This document shows, piece after piece, positions 17,644 through 28,054 of a DNA stretch of 64,000 bases (its first letter is position 1; every line of letters starts with the position of its first letter). The stretch comes from Bartonella harrusi (GTDB taxonomy: Bacteria; Pseudomonadota; Alphaproteobacteria; Rhizobiales; Rhizobiaceae): contig NZ_CP101114.1 of assembly GCF_024297065.1 (NCBI RefSeq), positions 682,001 to 746,000 of the forward strand. The letters are read 5' to 3'. The notes beneath the pieces were generated by a model. The model was given only the letters and a program-made list of their open reading frames with translations. It made no database searches and was not told where the DNA came from. The position numbers and the translations under genes are program-made.

Positions 17644-18522
17644 ATGCGAACGCATGTACTTTTTTGCTCAAAATTTTCAAATATTTATGAAGCGTTTTTA
17701 AAGAGCGCTTTACTGGATGACCAAAAGTGGGGGCGTCTTTCATTGTTTTTTGGATATTTACGTCAAACTTATCGCTTAAGGCTTTTTCTAATCGTTTTTA
17801 TCTTCTTTTGCATGTTTTGTGGTGGAAGGGGAGTTTTGGCGCGCTCTTCGGCTGTTTTCCAGTCTCCAGCAGATGTTTTTTCACGTCAACAGGCTGAGCA
17901 GCAAAGATTAGAGAAGATAGAGAGTTTGCGGGCTTTAACGCCCAAAGGAATGACCTCTTCTTCTGAAAGAGAGCAAGGCGCGCTGTTGGGTGGGGGACCG
18001 TGTTTTGCCATTCATCATATTGCTGTTGAGGGTGTGCATCATCTCAAAAAGCGCAGCATCGCAACCGTGACGAATCCTTATGTTGGGCGATGTCTTGGGC
18101 TTTCTGATATTCAGGGATTGATGAAACAGCTCACCAAGCTTTATTTAGAGAAAGGCTATGTGACGGCGCGTTTTTATATTCCCGATCAGGATATCAAAAG
18201 CAGCAAAACTCTCAAATTTGTTGTTGATGAGGGGCAACTTTCAGAGATCTATTATAATGGTTTTCCGGCTTCTGCTTATAACAATATTGTGTGGAGTGCT
18301 TTTCCTGGCCTTAAAGGGCACATTCTCAATATGCGCGATATTGAACAGGGCCTTGATCAGATCAACAGGCTTCATTCAGCGCATGCTAAAAGTGAACTTT
18401 TACCTGGTCGTGAAGAGGGCAGCACCATTGTCAATATTAGCCATCATCCTGGTCACACTTTAAGTATGACTGTTAGCCATGACAATTTGGGACCAAGCCT
18501 CGACGGGCTATGCGCGTTATAG
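17644..18522 (+). CDS. fhaC: FhaC/ShlB-type two-partner-secretion transporter, N-terminal part (frameshifted)
   Basis: The ATG at 17644 leads to a late hydrophobic signal segment (LRLFLIVFIFFCMFCG, about residues 45-60), a Gln/Glu-rich linker and a POTRA-like domain (CFAIHHIAVEGVHHL, then YLEKGYVTARFYIPDQDI). The start of the barrel reads TVSHDNLG. The frame then ends in PSLDGLCAL, while the expected continuation (S-TGYARYSAG) is found one frame over. Removing one C from 18498-18499 restores DNLGPSSTGYARY. FhaC is an Omp85-superfamily outer-membrane porin that exports the FhaB encoded just downstream. As written, the product would lack the barrel and be inactive. Confidence 0.85.
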   Translation: MRTHVLFCSKFSNIYEAFLKSALLDDQKWGRLSLFFGYLRQTYRLRLFLIVFIFFCMFCGGRGVLARSSAVFQSPADVFSRQQAEQQRLEKIESLRALTPKGMTSSSEREQGALLGGGPCFAIHHIAVEGVHHLKKRSIATVTNPYVGRCLGLSDIQGLMKQLTKLYLEKGYVTARFYIPDQDIKSSKTLKFVVDEGQLSEIYYNGFPASAYNNIVWSAFPGLKGHILNMRDIEQGLDQINRLHSAHAKSELLPGREEGSTIVNISHHPGHTLSMTVSHDNLGPSLDGLCAL

Positions 18523-19513
18523 TGCGGGGATAAAGGTTGAAAATCTTTTGCAGATTAATGATGCGTGGGATTTTAACTATCAACGCAGTGCAACAGATTA
18601 TTGGGGTGAGAGCAAACAAGAGGGGCATAGCAATAATTTTTCGGCAAGTGTGAGTGTCCCTTACGGTTATTGGACATTTTCTTTGCATGGTTCTGTTTAT
18701 GATTACCTGAGCATTATTAAGGGCAATTTTACAGAGATTGAGACGACGGGCAATTCCAGTGAATTGCACGGCAATGTGAGCAGAGTGATTGATCGTGATG
18801 GTCTTTCGTTAACGACGTTAAATTGGGGTCTTTCTTATAAAAGAACCAACAATTATCTGCTTGGCAATAAGATTGAGGTGGGCAGCCGGCAATACAGTGT
18901 TGCCAATATTGGTGTTTCGCATTCGCGCCAGATGTTTGGTGGGACTTGGACATTTGATATCAATTATTTGCAAGGGCTTGGTTTGTTTCATTCTGTCAAG
19001 AAGCATCAAGCAGGTGCAGGGGATGGGGAGCCTCAATTTACAAAATTTACAGGCACACTGAGTACGATGACACCCTTTAAGGTGGGGGGATTGGACTTTA
19101 TCCTCAACACTCTTTTGGTAGGGCAATATTCCCCGCATAATTTATTGGGTGCGGAGCAGATTTCCTTGGGGGGTGCTTCCAATGTGCGGGGTACGCGTGA
19201 GAGTTTGCTCTTTGGCAATAACGGTTTTTTCAGCCGCAATGATTTGTCTTTGCGTGCAGTGCCTTGGAGCAATAATGCTTCTTTGCAAAAGATTTTTGGT
19301 GAACTTCGTCCTTATGTTGGTTTGGACTATGGGCGTATTTTTTCACAAGCGTGTTATGGCTTGAAGAGTGAACAGCTTGCTGGTTGGACAACAGGGGTCA
19401 AGCTTGTGGGGGGAATTGTCTCTCTTGATGCAAGCTATTCGAATATTTTGTGGAGCACCGTAAAACACAACAAGTCGGGCACGGTTTTTGTGACGATGAC
19501 AGTGAGTCTTTAA
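18479..19513 (+). CDS. fhaC: FhaC/ShlB-type transporter, C-terminal beta-barrel part (frameshifted)
   Basis: This is the continuation of the fhaC frame after 18499: 344 residues of alternating beta strands, the conserved LGGASNVRGTRE block (the L6-like motif with VRG), FFSRNDLSLRA, and LRPYVGLDYGRI near the end. The last strand ends in VFVTMTVSL, an outer-membrane type C-terminus. The ATG at 18479 has no ribosome site and is not a likely start. Joined with the upstream half it would make a transporter of about 620 residues, normal for the family. The fhaB start follows 23 bp after the stop, so the two are probably one operon. Confidence 0.85.
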   Translation: MTIWDQASTGYARYSAGIKVENLLQINDAWDFNYQRSATDYWGESKQEGHSNNFSASVSVPYGYWTFSLHGSVYDYLSIIKGNFTEIETTGNSSELHGNVSRVIDRDGLSLTTLNWGLSYKRTNNYLLGNKIEVGSRQYSVANIGVSHSRQMFGGTWTFDINYLQGLGLFHSVKKHQAGAGDGEPQFTKFTGTLSTMTPFKVGGLDFILNTLLVGQYSPHNLLGAEQISLGGASNVRGTRESLLFGNNGFFSRNDLSLRAVPWSNNASLQKIFGELRPYVGLDYGRIFSQACYGLKSEQLAGWTTGVKLVGGIVSLDASYSNILWSTVKHNKSGTVFVTMTVSL

Positions 19514-19536
19514 ACACAGCGATGGGGAGTTAAAAG

Positions 19537-20397
19537 ATGACACACAATCAGAGAACAAAAAGAACCGCTTTCTTTGGAGTTTCAGTCACAAGGAGCATGC
19601 TGAAGAAAACTTTGCTCGCGGGGCTTGGTTCTACTTTTCTCTTACAGGCAACAATAATTCAGGCACAGATTACTGTTGATCCTCACGTAGGTAGCGTACA
19701 TCGTCCTAATATTGTAGAAGCCCCCAATGGGGTTCCCTCGATTGATATTGTCACCCCCAATGGCATGGGTTTATCACACAATAAATATCACGATTTTAAT
19801 ATCGGTCATCCAGGTGTTATTTTCAACAATCATACCAGTGAAGTTGGACAATCGCAGTTGGGGGGCATTATGCCGGGCAATCCGCATTTACGCTCTTCTG
19901 GTTGGGCAAAGGTGATTTTAAATGAAGTGACCAGCGGTAACCGCAGTGCCCTTGAAGGTCCAGCGGAGGTTTTTGGGCATCAAGCCGATGTGATTATAGC
20001 CAATCCCAATGGGATCAGTTGTAATGGCTGCGGCTTTATTAATACGCCTCGTGCAACCTTAACCACCGGTGTTCCCGAAATTGACGTGAGCGGTTTTCTG
20101 AAAGGATTTGCGGTCAAGGGAGGGGATATTAACTTTGGAGAAAAGGGTGCGAATTTTTTCTCTGGCAAGGGTTTGGTTGATATTGTCGATATTGTTTCAC
20201 GCACAGTGCATTTTGAAGGACCTGTTGCGGGTCGAGAGATAGGGGTGAGTGCTGGGACGGGTCACTTTGATTATGCTTCTCGGCAAATGAAAGATCTCAT
20301 GGATATTACCGGTAAACCGGAATATGCGATAGATGGTTCTGCGTTGGGCGCCTTACAGGGGGATCGCATTAAACTTGTTGCCACGGAAAAGGTGTAG
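19537..20397 (+). CDS. fhaB: FhaB exoprotein, signal peptide and TPS secretion domain (frameshifted)
   Basis: The start has an extended signal peptide: basic MTHNQRTKRTAFFG, then a hydrophobic core ending around IIQAQ (residue ~44). The TPS domain follows with SHNKYHDFNIG, IILNEV-like strands and the NPNGISCNGCGFINTPRATL block that is diagnostic of haemagglutination-activity domains recognised by FhaC. The frame stops at ATEKV. Adding one G to the AAAAGG at 20387-20392 gives ATEKGVGVRMRHD and joins the 2408-residue frame. As written, only the secretion domain would be made. Confidence 0.85.
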   Translation: MTHNQRTKRTAFFGVSVTRSMLKKTLLAGLGSTFLLQATIIQAQITVDPHVGSVHRPNIVEAPNGVPSIDIVTPNGMGLSHNKYHDFNIGHPGVIFNNHTSEVGQSQLGGIMPGNPHLRSSGWAKVILNEVTSGNRSALEGPAEVFGHQADVIIANPNGISCNGCGFINTPRATLTTGVPEIDVSGFLKGFAVKGGDINFGEKGANFFSGKGLVDIVDIVSRTVHFEGPVAGREIGVSAGTGHFDYASRQMKDLMDITGKPEYAIDGSALGALQGDRIKLVATEKV

Positions 20398-20405
20398 GGG
20401 TTCGC

Positions 20406-23400
20406 ATGCGTCATGATATGGCGGCGAATGTGGGGCAGTTGCAGCTTTCTGCGGATGGGAAAATTTCCTTGAAGAATGTTTTTGGTCATGGCGGTGTTGT
20501 CCTGAAATCAAAGAGCAAGAGCATTTTGGCAAAAAGCATTGCCTCGAAAAAGGATGTTGAGATTGCCGCAGCCAAGGATGTTACGTTAGAAAAAGTTGGA
20601 GCGGATGGTCATTTGAAAGCCGATGCGCAAGGTGGGGTTTTAACCATTTCAGGAAAAGCAACCTCTGCGGGCAATATGCATTTGTCATCACGGGGTGCTC
20701 TGAAAGTTTCTCAAGTTGGCTCTGGAGCGGATTTGACCTTTGCCACAGGGGGTGATCTCACCATTGATGGGATTGTTTTAGCACAAGGGGCTCTTAAAGC
20801 ACAAGCTGGTGGCAATCTTCAGGCAGGTCTTTTCGCTGGTGGTGTTGATATGGAGGCAACGGGTGCTGCGGGTATTGTTGTTCTTGGTAGCAAAGGGGAT
20901 GTTGCTCTTGAAAGTGTTAGAGGAAGCATTCATGCCGCCAATATTTATGGGGCAGGAGATGTGCGATTGGTTTCGCATGATGGGCTTTTTGTTTCGCAAA
21001 CGATTCTTTCGCATCACGATGTATCCATTCATGGGCAACCAAACAGCAATGCTCCTGTTCATTTTGGGCAGCTTTTAGCCTATGGCAAAGCCAACATTGA
21101 GGGTGGAGTGGTTGATTTTTACTCTTTAATGACGGGCGATGATGCCCTTTTAAAGGTTGGAAGTTTGGCTGCTGGAACCGTTATGACAGCTGTTGATTTC
21201 GCACAATCGACCGAGGATGGGAAGATTGTTTTGCATGATAAAGGCTCTTTTGCGGTGACAGCGCGCGAAGGGATAAAAGTTGGGCAGATTGTGAGTGGTG
21301 AGAATATTGACCTTTTTGCCGGCAGCGACATTTATTATGATCATGTCATGGGCTATGGCACAGCAACCCTGACATCCGTGTCTGGAGGGATCAGTGTTGA
21401 AAATGAGCTGTCTGTTATGGGGGATGTGCGATTGACAGCCAAGACCCTTGATTTAAGCAATAATCGTTCGCATATTTGCACGCCGCAAACGCTGTTTTTG
21501 CAGGGGGATCATATTAATGTTTCAGGCAGCACGTTGACTTATGGGGGATTAGATTTTAACAGCACCAATGCTCTTGATATTCATCATGCTCTTTTACGAG
21601 CCATAAGGGATGAAGTGGGGACAGGAGATATTCTCTTTGTTGCTCCAGGCGTTATGGTGGATGAGAGCACATCGGTTTTAGCGGCGCGCGATTTTGTGAT
21701 CAAAGCGGGGCGATTAGACAATAGCGGTCAATTGGCAGCGGGACAGGATTTAGCCTTTATGGTGAAGGGTGATGTCACCAACAGCAAAACGGGTTTAATC
21801 TATGCAGGGGGGCGTGGTGCCCTCAAAGTTGATGGTGCTTTGTTGAATGCTTTTGGCGCCATTATAGCCGAGGGAGATTTGCTATTCAGCAATGCAGAGG
21901 GCACGGGCAAGAGCCTTTCGCTTGTCAACAAAGCAGGTTTTATTCAAGCTGGTGGAAACTTGAATATCCAAACCACTACACTTAAAAATGAAGCTGATAG
22001 CACGCCGGTCATCACGGAAACATCGGAATATGCAAACATTGCCTTCGAAAAACCAGAGGGTGCTGATCGGCTCAGTGATGGAATGTTATATCAAGATGGA
22101 CCTAACCTTTGGGGAAAGGGGCATGAACATCAAAGTCATACTGGGCCTTTTAAAGGGCACGTAAAAATCTTTTTGGATGTTCCTCTTTGGACGAGCAAAG
22201 AAGAAACTTATGGTACAGTAACCTTGGAAGATGGAACAGTTTATAAGGCATTTACTTGGGAATTTAAACCTGTCTATGATCAAAAGTCCGTAAAACAGTA
22301 TTCTTGGAATGGTTCTCGGCGGAAGGCAGGATGGTTATGGTCAATAAACGAAAACTGGTCGCATATGACAAAGCAAACTGTCACGCAAGGGCTTTCGCAT
22401 AAACCAACCGTGCCGGGGATGATACAGTCGAGCGGTGATCTCACCATTAACGCTGATAATATTGACAATCATTATAGTCTTATGAGTGCGGGTGGAAATG
22501 CCGATATCCATGCCGATGTGCTGACCAATTTAGGGGCAACAGCCTATAAAAATACGTATATGCATTGTAATGCCAATACAGACAATTGTTATGGCTATAA
22601 AGCTGATGGAAGCCGCGATGTTTCTTTAGACATAGCCAATGGCAAGAATCGCCAAATTAGCTCAGAAGCTCTTGATACGGTTTCTGGTCTTGTCCAAGCA
22701 GCGGGCACGTTGAATTTGGTGGTTGGGACGCTTAATAACACAGCGGCACAAGGTTCCATTACGGGGGATGCGCATTTTGAAGCCAAAGCCGTTGGAGGAA
22801 ATCCACTGGATGCCTTAAATGGCTTAACTGCAAATGGCTTAACTGCGGCGGATGCTTTATTTATACCAAAAATCGCCTTGAATGGGACAACGGGTGTTTC
22901 CGATGGCAGTTCTTTGCCTGTACCAAAACCGCAATCGGGTGGAGTGGGTGGCACTTTGCCAAAACAAAATTTCCTTTATGAAACGCGGGCAGAATTCCTT
23001 GATGTTGGCAAGTTTTATGGCTCAGCCTATTATTTACATAGAATTGGTTACAATCCTGATCGGGAGATTTTTTTCTTAGGGGATGCTTATTTTGAAAAGC
23101 AATTGATTGAAAAACAAATGCGTGATCTTGTTGGTCAAGGTTTGGGTAAGGGCGCGTTTATTCCAGGCAAGGATAGCATTGAACAAGTCAAAAACTTGCT
23201 GGATGTGGGGGCAGAATATGCAAAAACACACAATCTTCCCTTTGGTGAGGCTTTAACAGCAGAACAATTGGCTTCATTAGAAAGCCCGATGGTGATCTAT
23301 GTACAGCAAAAGGTAAAGGGTATGGATGTTTACGTACCCGTGCTTTACATTCCAGAAAAGGACAGAGCCTCCTTTGTTTCTGCTGGTGCCTTGATCATGG

Positions 23401-26400
23401 GGGATGATGTCAATATCACCAGCGAGAATACCAGCAATTCAAGGATTACCAATTCAGGGCGGATTGCGGCATCGCACAATTTATCTGTCAATGTTGGGGA
23501 TATTCTTGCTCAAGGGGGGCATTTTGCTGCGGGTAATGATGCTGTTATGGTTGCAGAACACAATATTGGTTTTGCAGCAGGGCGCACAACGGTTGACGGT
23601 GTGGAGACTGTTTTAAACACGAAGGCGCTTTCTGCGGGGGGCAATGCGAGGGTGATTGCCAAACAAGATCTCACCGCTTCAGGAGTGGGGATCACCACAG
23701 GGGGTGATCTTGCCATGACCACAGAGCAGGGCAATTTGACGATAGGCACAGCCAAAACCCATCACCACACGGGGCGCAGTGATGCCACCATGCATCATAA
23801 ATCGGAAGTTCAGTCTGGGGGGGCAACAACGCTTCTTTCTGGCAAGAAACTTAATGTTTTAGGTTCTGATGTTCAAGCAAAGGATGCACTTCACTTACAA
23901 GGCAAAGAGACCGTTTCGATTGATGCCACGCGCAACACTATGAACAATCAGAACGGCAGTGAAACATCCCATGTTGCCTTACATAATGGTTCTCATTTGC
24001 GTTCTGGACAAGAGACCATAGTTCTCTCTGGTCAAGATATTCACATAGCTGCTTCTGATATCGATGCCAAGGGCAATGTTGCTCTTGGTGCTCAAGGGGA
24101 GATCAGTATAGGGGTGAGAGAAGATGAGATGGAGTATCATCTTCATACCAACAATGCGAAAGCGGATATGCAAGCCTCTATTTCTCAGGGTTCTTTGATA
24201 AAATCGGCAGGGGATGTTAGTGTTGTTGCAGGGCAGGATGGCAAACAGCATGATCTCACCATCACGGGTAGTGATGTTGCCGCTGAGGGCAAGGTGGGGC
24301 TGAAAGCGAGTAACGATATTGTCATCACCAATGCAGAAGACAGCCTCCATTATGAGATGGAGTACCACAAAAAGGGAGGAACATTTAGCAGCAGCAAATC
24401 AGCGCACAACAAGATTGATGCGACAACAGTGGTAGGCTCAAGTGTTACAGGGGGTGAAGGGGTTGCCCTTGACTCTGGCAGAGATACCACCATCATCGGA
24501 TCAACGCTTGTAGCTGGTAAAGTAGCTGGTAAACAAGAGAAAGCAGCAGATCAGGCAAAAGCGGAGATTTCCATTCATTCGGGTGGCAATATTACCATCA
24601 AAGGTGCAAAACAACAATTTGACCAGCAACAACAATCCTCGTCCAGCAGCTTTTTTCACGAGGAATCCTCAGAGAAATCTGAAGCGCACACCACAACGGT
24701 TGCTTCTGTTCTTGGCGCGACAGGCAATATTGACCTAGAAGCCCAAGGGAAAGGCAAAATTACGGCGTCTCATCTGGTGTCAAATCAAGATATCAATATG
24801 CGTGCGCAAGATGTGACGATTGATGGCATGACAGAGCACCATAGCAGCCATTCAGAAGAGCATAAATCTGGTTTTGGTGTGGGATCAGGAAGTGGCTTTG
24901 TGTCGATATACGGGAGTGAGGGAAAAACACAAAATGGAGAGCGTTTTGAATATCAAGGCTCTTCTTTAAATGCGGACGGAAATGTCAACATCATTGCTAG
25001 GGAAAAAGATGTGAACGTGGTCGGCTCTGATTTTAATGCGCAAGAAAATATTCATGTTTCGGCAGCCCGCAATATCAATGTTTTACCTGGTCACAATAGT
25101 CATAGCGCAAGTTCAAAGGAAGAACGCACAGGTTTTGGCTTTCAGTTTACCAAGAAGACCAGTGGTGCCTCTCTTGGTATTGGGATTGCCAGCACGAAAG
25201 ACACGGGCGATCAATGGGAAACAACAGCAGTTCAATCGCATCTGATGGCAAAGAATGATGTGCAGATCAGTGCCGGCAATGATGTGAATTTACAAGCGAC
25301 AAATGTTTCGGCAAATCGTGATGTCAACATTGATGCTGGCAATAATATCACGCTTTCGCAAAGCTATGATACCTCTAACGCAAAAGAAAGCCATGAAAAG
25401 TCTTTTGCCGGTGTTACAGCCTCTGTTAATATTGGTATTCTTGGCACCATACAGGATGTAAAGAATGCAGCAAAACGTTTTGACCATGGGGATACCAAAC
25501 ATAAAATTGGCAATGCCATTCTTGGCGGTCTAAAAGGCTATGATTTCTATGATAAAAGCCAAGGTTTTTATCATGGGATAAAGAATGGCTCCCCAAAAGG
25601 GGCTCTTGCCAATATCGCTGATGTTTCAGCCAATGTCTCCGTGGGCTTTCAGACTGAGAAAGCAAGTGCCTCTTCTCAGACATCAACCGCAGAAACCACA
25701 ACAATAGAAGCAGGGCGTTCTGTCACGATGCAAGCCCATCAAGGCAACATCCATGGTGTTGGAACGGATATTATTGCCGGTACCAATCCACTTTATGCAA
25801 CGGGTAGCGATACACAGAGTGGAAATATCAACTTGGCAGCAGGGAAAGATATCATCCTTGAAAGTGCCAAAAACACCCAAGACACACAAAGTCGCATGCA
25901 AAGTGCTTCGGTCAATGTTGGATACAGCTATGGTACGGGTGGTACAGGTTGGATGGGCAATGCCTCTTTTGGTAAAGGCAAGGGCTCCAGTGAACAGGTT
26001 CAGCAGAAGAACAGCCATGTCATTGGCACCGGCACGGTTCACACTTCCAGTGGCGCCAACACTACATTGAAGGGTGCCGTGGTTTCTGGGAATCGTGTAG
26101 AAATGGCAATTGGTGGGGATTTGACCATTGCCAGCATCAGTGATACGGGACATGCTACCAACGAGCAGAAATCTGTTTCTGTTGGGTTTGATAGTGCGAA
26201 GAGTACGGATACAGCTTCAACCAATGTTTCCTTACAAAAGGATCAATCCTCCAGTGAGTATAGCAGCGTTATAGAGCAGTCGGGGATTAGAGCGGGGAAG
26301 GGTGGTTTTGAAATCACTGTAAAGGATAAAACAACCCTGACAGGGGGTCTCATTGCCAGCAGTGCACCGGCAGAAAACAACCGTTTGACCACCGGAAGTA

Positions 26401-27632
26401 TTATTGCCACGGATATTGATAACCATGCTGAGGCAAAAGCCAACAGCCGTGGGATTAGCATTGCTATGGGTGGTGCAATGCAAAAAGGGACATATGGTGT
26501 TGCGAAAAATGTTGCCAAAAATATTTTAGATCATGCCAAAGCGCAAGATACAAAGGAAGGCGCAACCAAATCCGCTATTAGCAATGGCACTATCGTTATT
26601 ACCGATGCAACGGGGCAGCAGGCATTGACAGGGCAAGGGGTTGAACAAACCATCGCCTCCCTCAACCGCGACACTGCGACAGCCCATCAAGCTGTACAAC
26701 CGCTTGATGTCGCCAAGCTAGAACAGATCGTGCATGAAAACCGTGAAATGGCAACCCAATTGCTAGAAGAAGGGTTTAAATACAGTGATGAAGCTTATAA
26801 AACCATGTTTATCAAAAAGCACCCCATCTCTGTGGTGGCCCGTGATAAAAATGGCAAAATCATCTATAAAAAAGATGAAAATGGGCAATATATAAGAGAC
26901 GCTCGTGGTCAACAAATTCCCGAAACGCGTCCTTTAACGGATGAGGATAAGCAGCATTTACAGAAAGGCGCTGATGGCAAAGTGCATATCTCTCTCAATG
27001 GGATTTTTACATCGCCTGAAGAGGCTGCTGTTTATGCGGTTCAGCATGCCAATAATCAAAATGATCCGATTTATTTTGTCAACTTTCCGCAAGCAGATTC
27101 GGCCATCTCAGAGCTGCTGGTCGCAGGCTATCAAAAGTTTCTAGAAAATGACTTTTGGGGTTTGAGCAATTCAACACAAGAAGCAAAAGATTTGATGTAT
27201 GGCTACGGTAACAGCGGGTTGGAACTTTATGGCCATAGCCGTGGTGGCATGACAATTTATAACACGTTGAGTTCTTTAAAACATCAAGGCGTGCATGATA
27301 TAGCAGAAAACACCAATATCAATCTTTATGCGCCAGCTGCTAATGCCGCAGCTACAGCCGGTCTGTTAGCTTATGTGAGCAATGGCAAACAAACAACAGT
27401 TGGCTTTGATGGGCATAAAGATGATTTTGTGAGCAGATGGATCGGAGGCAATGGTTATACCTATGAGACAAAGCCTGCTGGCAGTAGTACTTGGAACGAA
27501 ATGTCGAAAATGTTCAAAAATCCCATAAGTGTCCATACTTGTCTTGGAGATGCAAGTCCAAAATGCCAAAAGCTGTATGGCACATCCCATTTAGAACAAG
27601 TTCCTTCAAGAAAATCGTGGAGTAAAAAATGA
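20406..27632 (+). CDS. fhaB: FhaB exoprotein, beta-helix stalk and lipase-like toxin tip (frameshifted from TPS domain)
   Basis: This frame continues the TPS domain and is much longer than the preceding part. It holds haemagglutinin repeats, an FhaB middle block (TAEQLASLE ... VPVLYIPEKD, ~975), more GGD/N-rich repeats and Ser/Gln/Lys-rich coils. A pre-toxin segment has LNRDTATAHQAV (~2095). The C-terminal ~250 residues have GHSRG (Ser2278), then HKDDFVS (Asp2340), then SVHTCLGD (His2377). This order and spacing fit an alpha/beta-hydrolase Ser-Asp-His triad, so a lipase or esterase toxin is inferred. The stop overlaps the lipoprotein gene start (ATGA). With the TPS part the protein would be about 2700 residues. 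Confidence 0.85.
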   Translation: MRHDMAANVGQLQLSADGKISLKNVFGHGGVVLKSKSKSILAKSIASKKDVEIAAAKDVTLEKVGADGHLKADAQGGVLTISGKATSAGNMHLSSRGALKVSQVGSGADLTFATGGDLTIDGIVLAQGALKAQAGGNLQAGLFAGGVDMEATGAAGIVVLGSKGDVALESVRGSIHAANIYGAGDVRLVSHDGLFVSQTILSHHDVSIHGQPNSNAPVHFGQLLAYGKANIEGGVVDFYSLMTGDDALLKVGSLAAGTVMTAVDFAQSTEDGKIVLHDKGSFAVTAREGIKVGQIVSGENIDLFAGSDIYYDHVMGYGTATLTSVSGGISVENELSVMGDVRLTAKTLDLSNNRSHICTPQTLFLQGDHINVSGSTLTYGGLDFNSTNALDIHHALLRAIRDEVGTGDILFVAPGVMVDESTSVLAARDFVIKAGRLDNSGQLAAGQDLAFMVKGDVTNSKTGLIYAGGRGALKVDGALLNAFGAIIAEGDLLFSNAEGTGKSLSLVNKAGFIQAGGNLNIQTTTLKNEADSTPVITETSEYANIAFEKPEGADRLSDGMLYQDGPNLWGKGHEHQSHTGPFKGHVKIFLDVPLWTSKEETYGTVTLEDGTVYKAFTWEFKPVYDQKSVKQYSWNGSRRKAGWLWSINENWSHMTKQTVTQGLSHKPTVPGMIQSSGDLTINADNIDNHYSLMSAGGNADIHADVLTNLGATAYKNTYMHCNANTDNCYGYKADGSRDVSLDIANGKNRQISSEALDTVSGLVQAAGTLNLVVGTLNNTAAQGSITGDAHFEAKAVGGNPLDALNGLTANGLTAADALFIPKIALNGTTGVSDGSSLPVPKPQSGGVGGTLPKQNFLYETRAEFLDVGKFYGSAYYLHRIGYNPDREIFFLGDAYFEKQLIEKQMRDLVGQGLGKGAFIPGKDSIEQVKNLLDVGAEYAKTHNLPFGEALTAEQLASLESPMVIYVQQKVKGMDVYVPVLYIPEKDRASFVSAGALIMGDDVNITSENTSNSRITNSGRIAASHNLSVNVGDILAQGGHFAAGNDAVMVAEHNIGFAAGRTTVDGVETVLNTKALSAGGNARVIAKQDLTASGVGITTGGDLAMTTEQGNLTIGTAKTHHHTGRSDATMHHKSEVQSGGATTLLSGKKLNVLGSDVQAKDALHLQGKETVSIDATRNTMNNQNGSETSHVALHNGSHLRSGQETIVLSGQDIHIAASDIDAKGNVALGAQGEISIGVREDEMEYHLHTNNAKADMQASISQGSLIKSAGDVSVVAGQDGKQHDLTITGSDVAAEGKVGLKASNDIVITNAEDSLHYEMEYHKKGGTFSSSKSAHNKIDATTVVGSSVTGGEGVALDSGRDTTIIGSTLVAGKVAGKQEKAADQAKAEISIHSGGNITIKGAKQQFDQQQQSSSSSFFHEESSEKSEAHTTTVASVLGATGNIDLEAQGKGKITASHLVSNQDINMRAQDVTIDGMTEHHSSHSEEHKSGFGVGSGSGFVSIYGSEGKTQNGERFEYQGSSLNADGNVNIIAREKDVNVVGSDFNAQENIHVSAARNINVLPGHNSHSASSKEERTGFGFQFTKKTSGASLGIGIASTKDTGDQWETTAVQSHLMAKNDVQISAGNDVNLQATNVSANRDVNIDAGNNITLSQSYDTSNAKESHEKSFAGVTASVNIGILGTIQDVKNAAKRFDHGDTKHKIGNAILGGLKGYDFYDKSQGFYHGIKNGSPKGALANIADVSANVSVGFQTEKASASSQTSTAETTTIEAGRSVTMQAHQGNIHGVGTDIIAGTNPLYATGSDTQSGNINLAAGKDIILESAKNTQDTQSRMQSASVNVGYSYGTGGTGWMGNASFGKGKGSSEQVQQKNSHVIGTGTVHTSSGANTTLKGAVVSGNRVEMAIGGDLTIASISDTGHATNEQKSVSVGFDSAKSTDTASTNVSLQKDQSSSEYSSVIEQSGIRAGKGGFEITVKDKTTLTGGLIASSAPAENNRLTTGSIIATDIDNHAEAKANSRGISIAMGGAMQKGTYGVAKNVAKNILDHAKAQDTKEGATKSAISNGTIVITDATGQQALTGQGVEQTIASLNRDTATAHQAVQPLDVAKLEQIVHENREMATQLLEEGFKYSDEAYKTMFIKKHPISVVARDKNGKIIYKKDENGQYIRDARGQQIPETRPLTDEDKQHLQKGADGKVHISLNGIFTSPEEAAVYAVQHANNQNDPIYFVNFPQADSAISELLVAGYQKFLENDFWGLSNSTQEAKDLMYGYGNSGLELYGHSRGGMTIYNTLSSLKHQGVHDIAENTNINLYAPAANAAATAGLLAYVSNGKQTTVGFDGHKDDFVSRWIGGNGYTYETKPAGSSTWNEMSKMFKNPISVHTCLGDASPKCQKLYGTSHLEQVPSRKSWSKK

Positions 27633-28036
27633 AACAAATTTTAAAATTATTAAGTACTATAATTCTGTTGAGTATAGTGGGATGCCAGTTTAATAAACCT
27701 CCTCTAGGAGAGATAGCTGCGTGGGAGAAACCTGGAGCAGATTTTACTGAGGTTGGAAAAGCATTGCTAGAATGTGGCATGCCAACCCCTTATGATGTCG
27801 ATCCAGAAAGCAGAAAGCTAAGTATCAATGCGAAAGCATCCATTGATGCATGCATGATTCAAGCAGGTTTTCGTGATAAATATGAGATGAAGGGAGGGGG
27901 GTGGTGTTATACTTTTAGAGAGAAAAACCTCCCCATCTGTCGTCCAGGTGCTGTTATTCCGCAGCGCAGTGTCAAGAGGCGCTTAAACAGCCCTTTTTGT
28001 AAACAGCATCCAGAACAATATGAATGTTATCCCTAA
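27629..28036 (+). CDS. Cysteine-rich lipoprotein, putative immunity protein A
   Basis: This 135-residue protein has an N-terminal signal with lipobox (LLSIVGC, Cys19). The mature part carries the family pattern LLECGMP, ACMIQAGF, WCYTF, LPICRPGAVIPQRSV and SPFCK, with about six cysteines suited to disulfides. The start overlaps the fhaB stop by 4 bp, so it is translationally coupled to the toxin. A lipoprotein antidote implies that toxicity occurs in the periplasm or at a membrane, as expected for a lipase-like toxin; T6SS lipase/lipoprotein pairs are a known parallel. I do not recognise the family by name. Immunity is inferred from repeated pairing with toxin tips. Confidence 0.75.
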   Translation: MKQILKLLSTIILLSIVGCQFNKPPLGEIAAWEKPGADFTEVGKALLECGMPTPYDVDPESRKLSINAKASIDACMIQAGFRDKYEMKGGGWCYTFREKNLPICRPGAVIPQRSVKRRLNSPFCKQHPEQYECYP

Positions 28037-28054
28037 GTCTTGCTGATGATAATG

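Noticed and set aside
20383..20405. Programmed ribosomal frameshift in fhaB
   Set aside because: No stimulatory structure was recognised, the family is normally encoded in one frame, and a single missing G explains the break.
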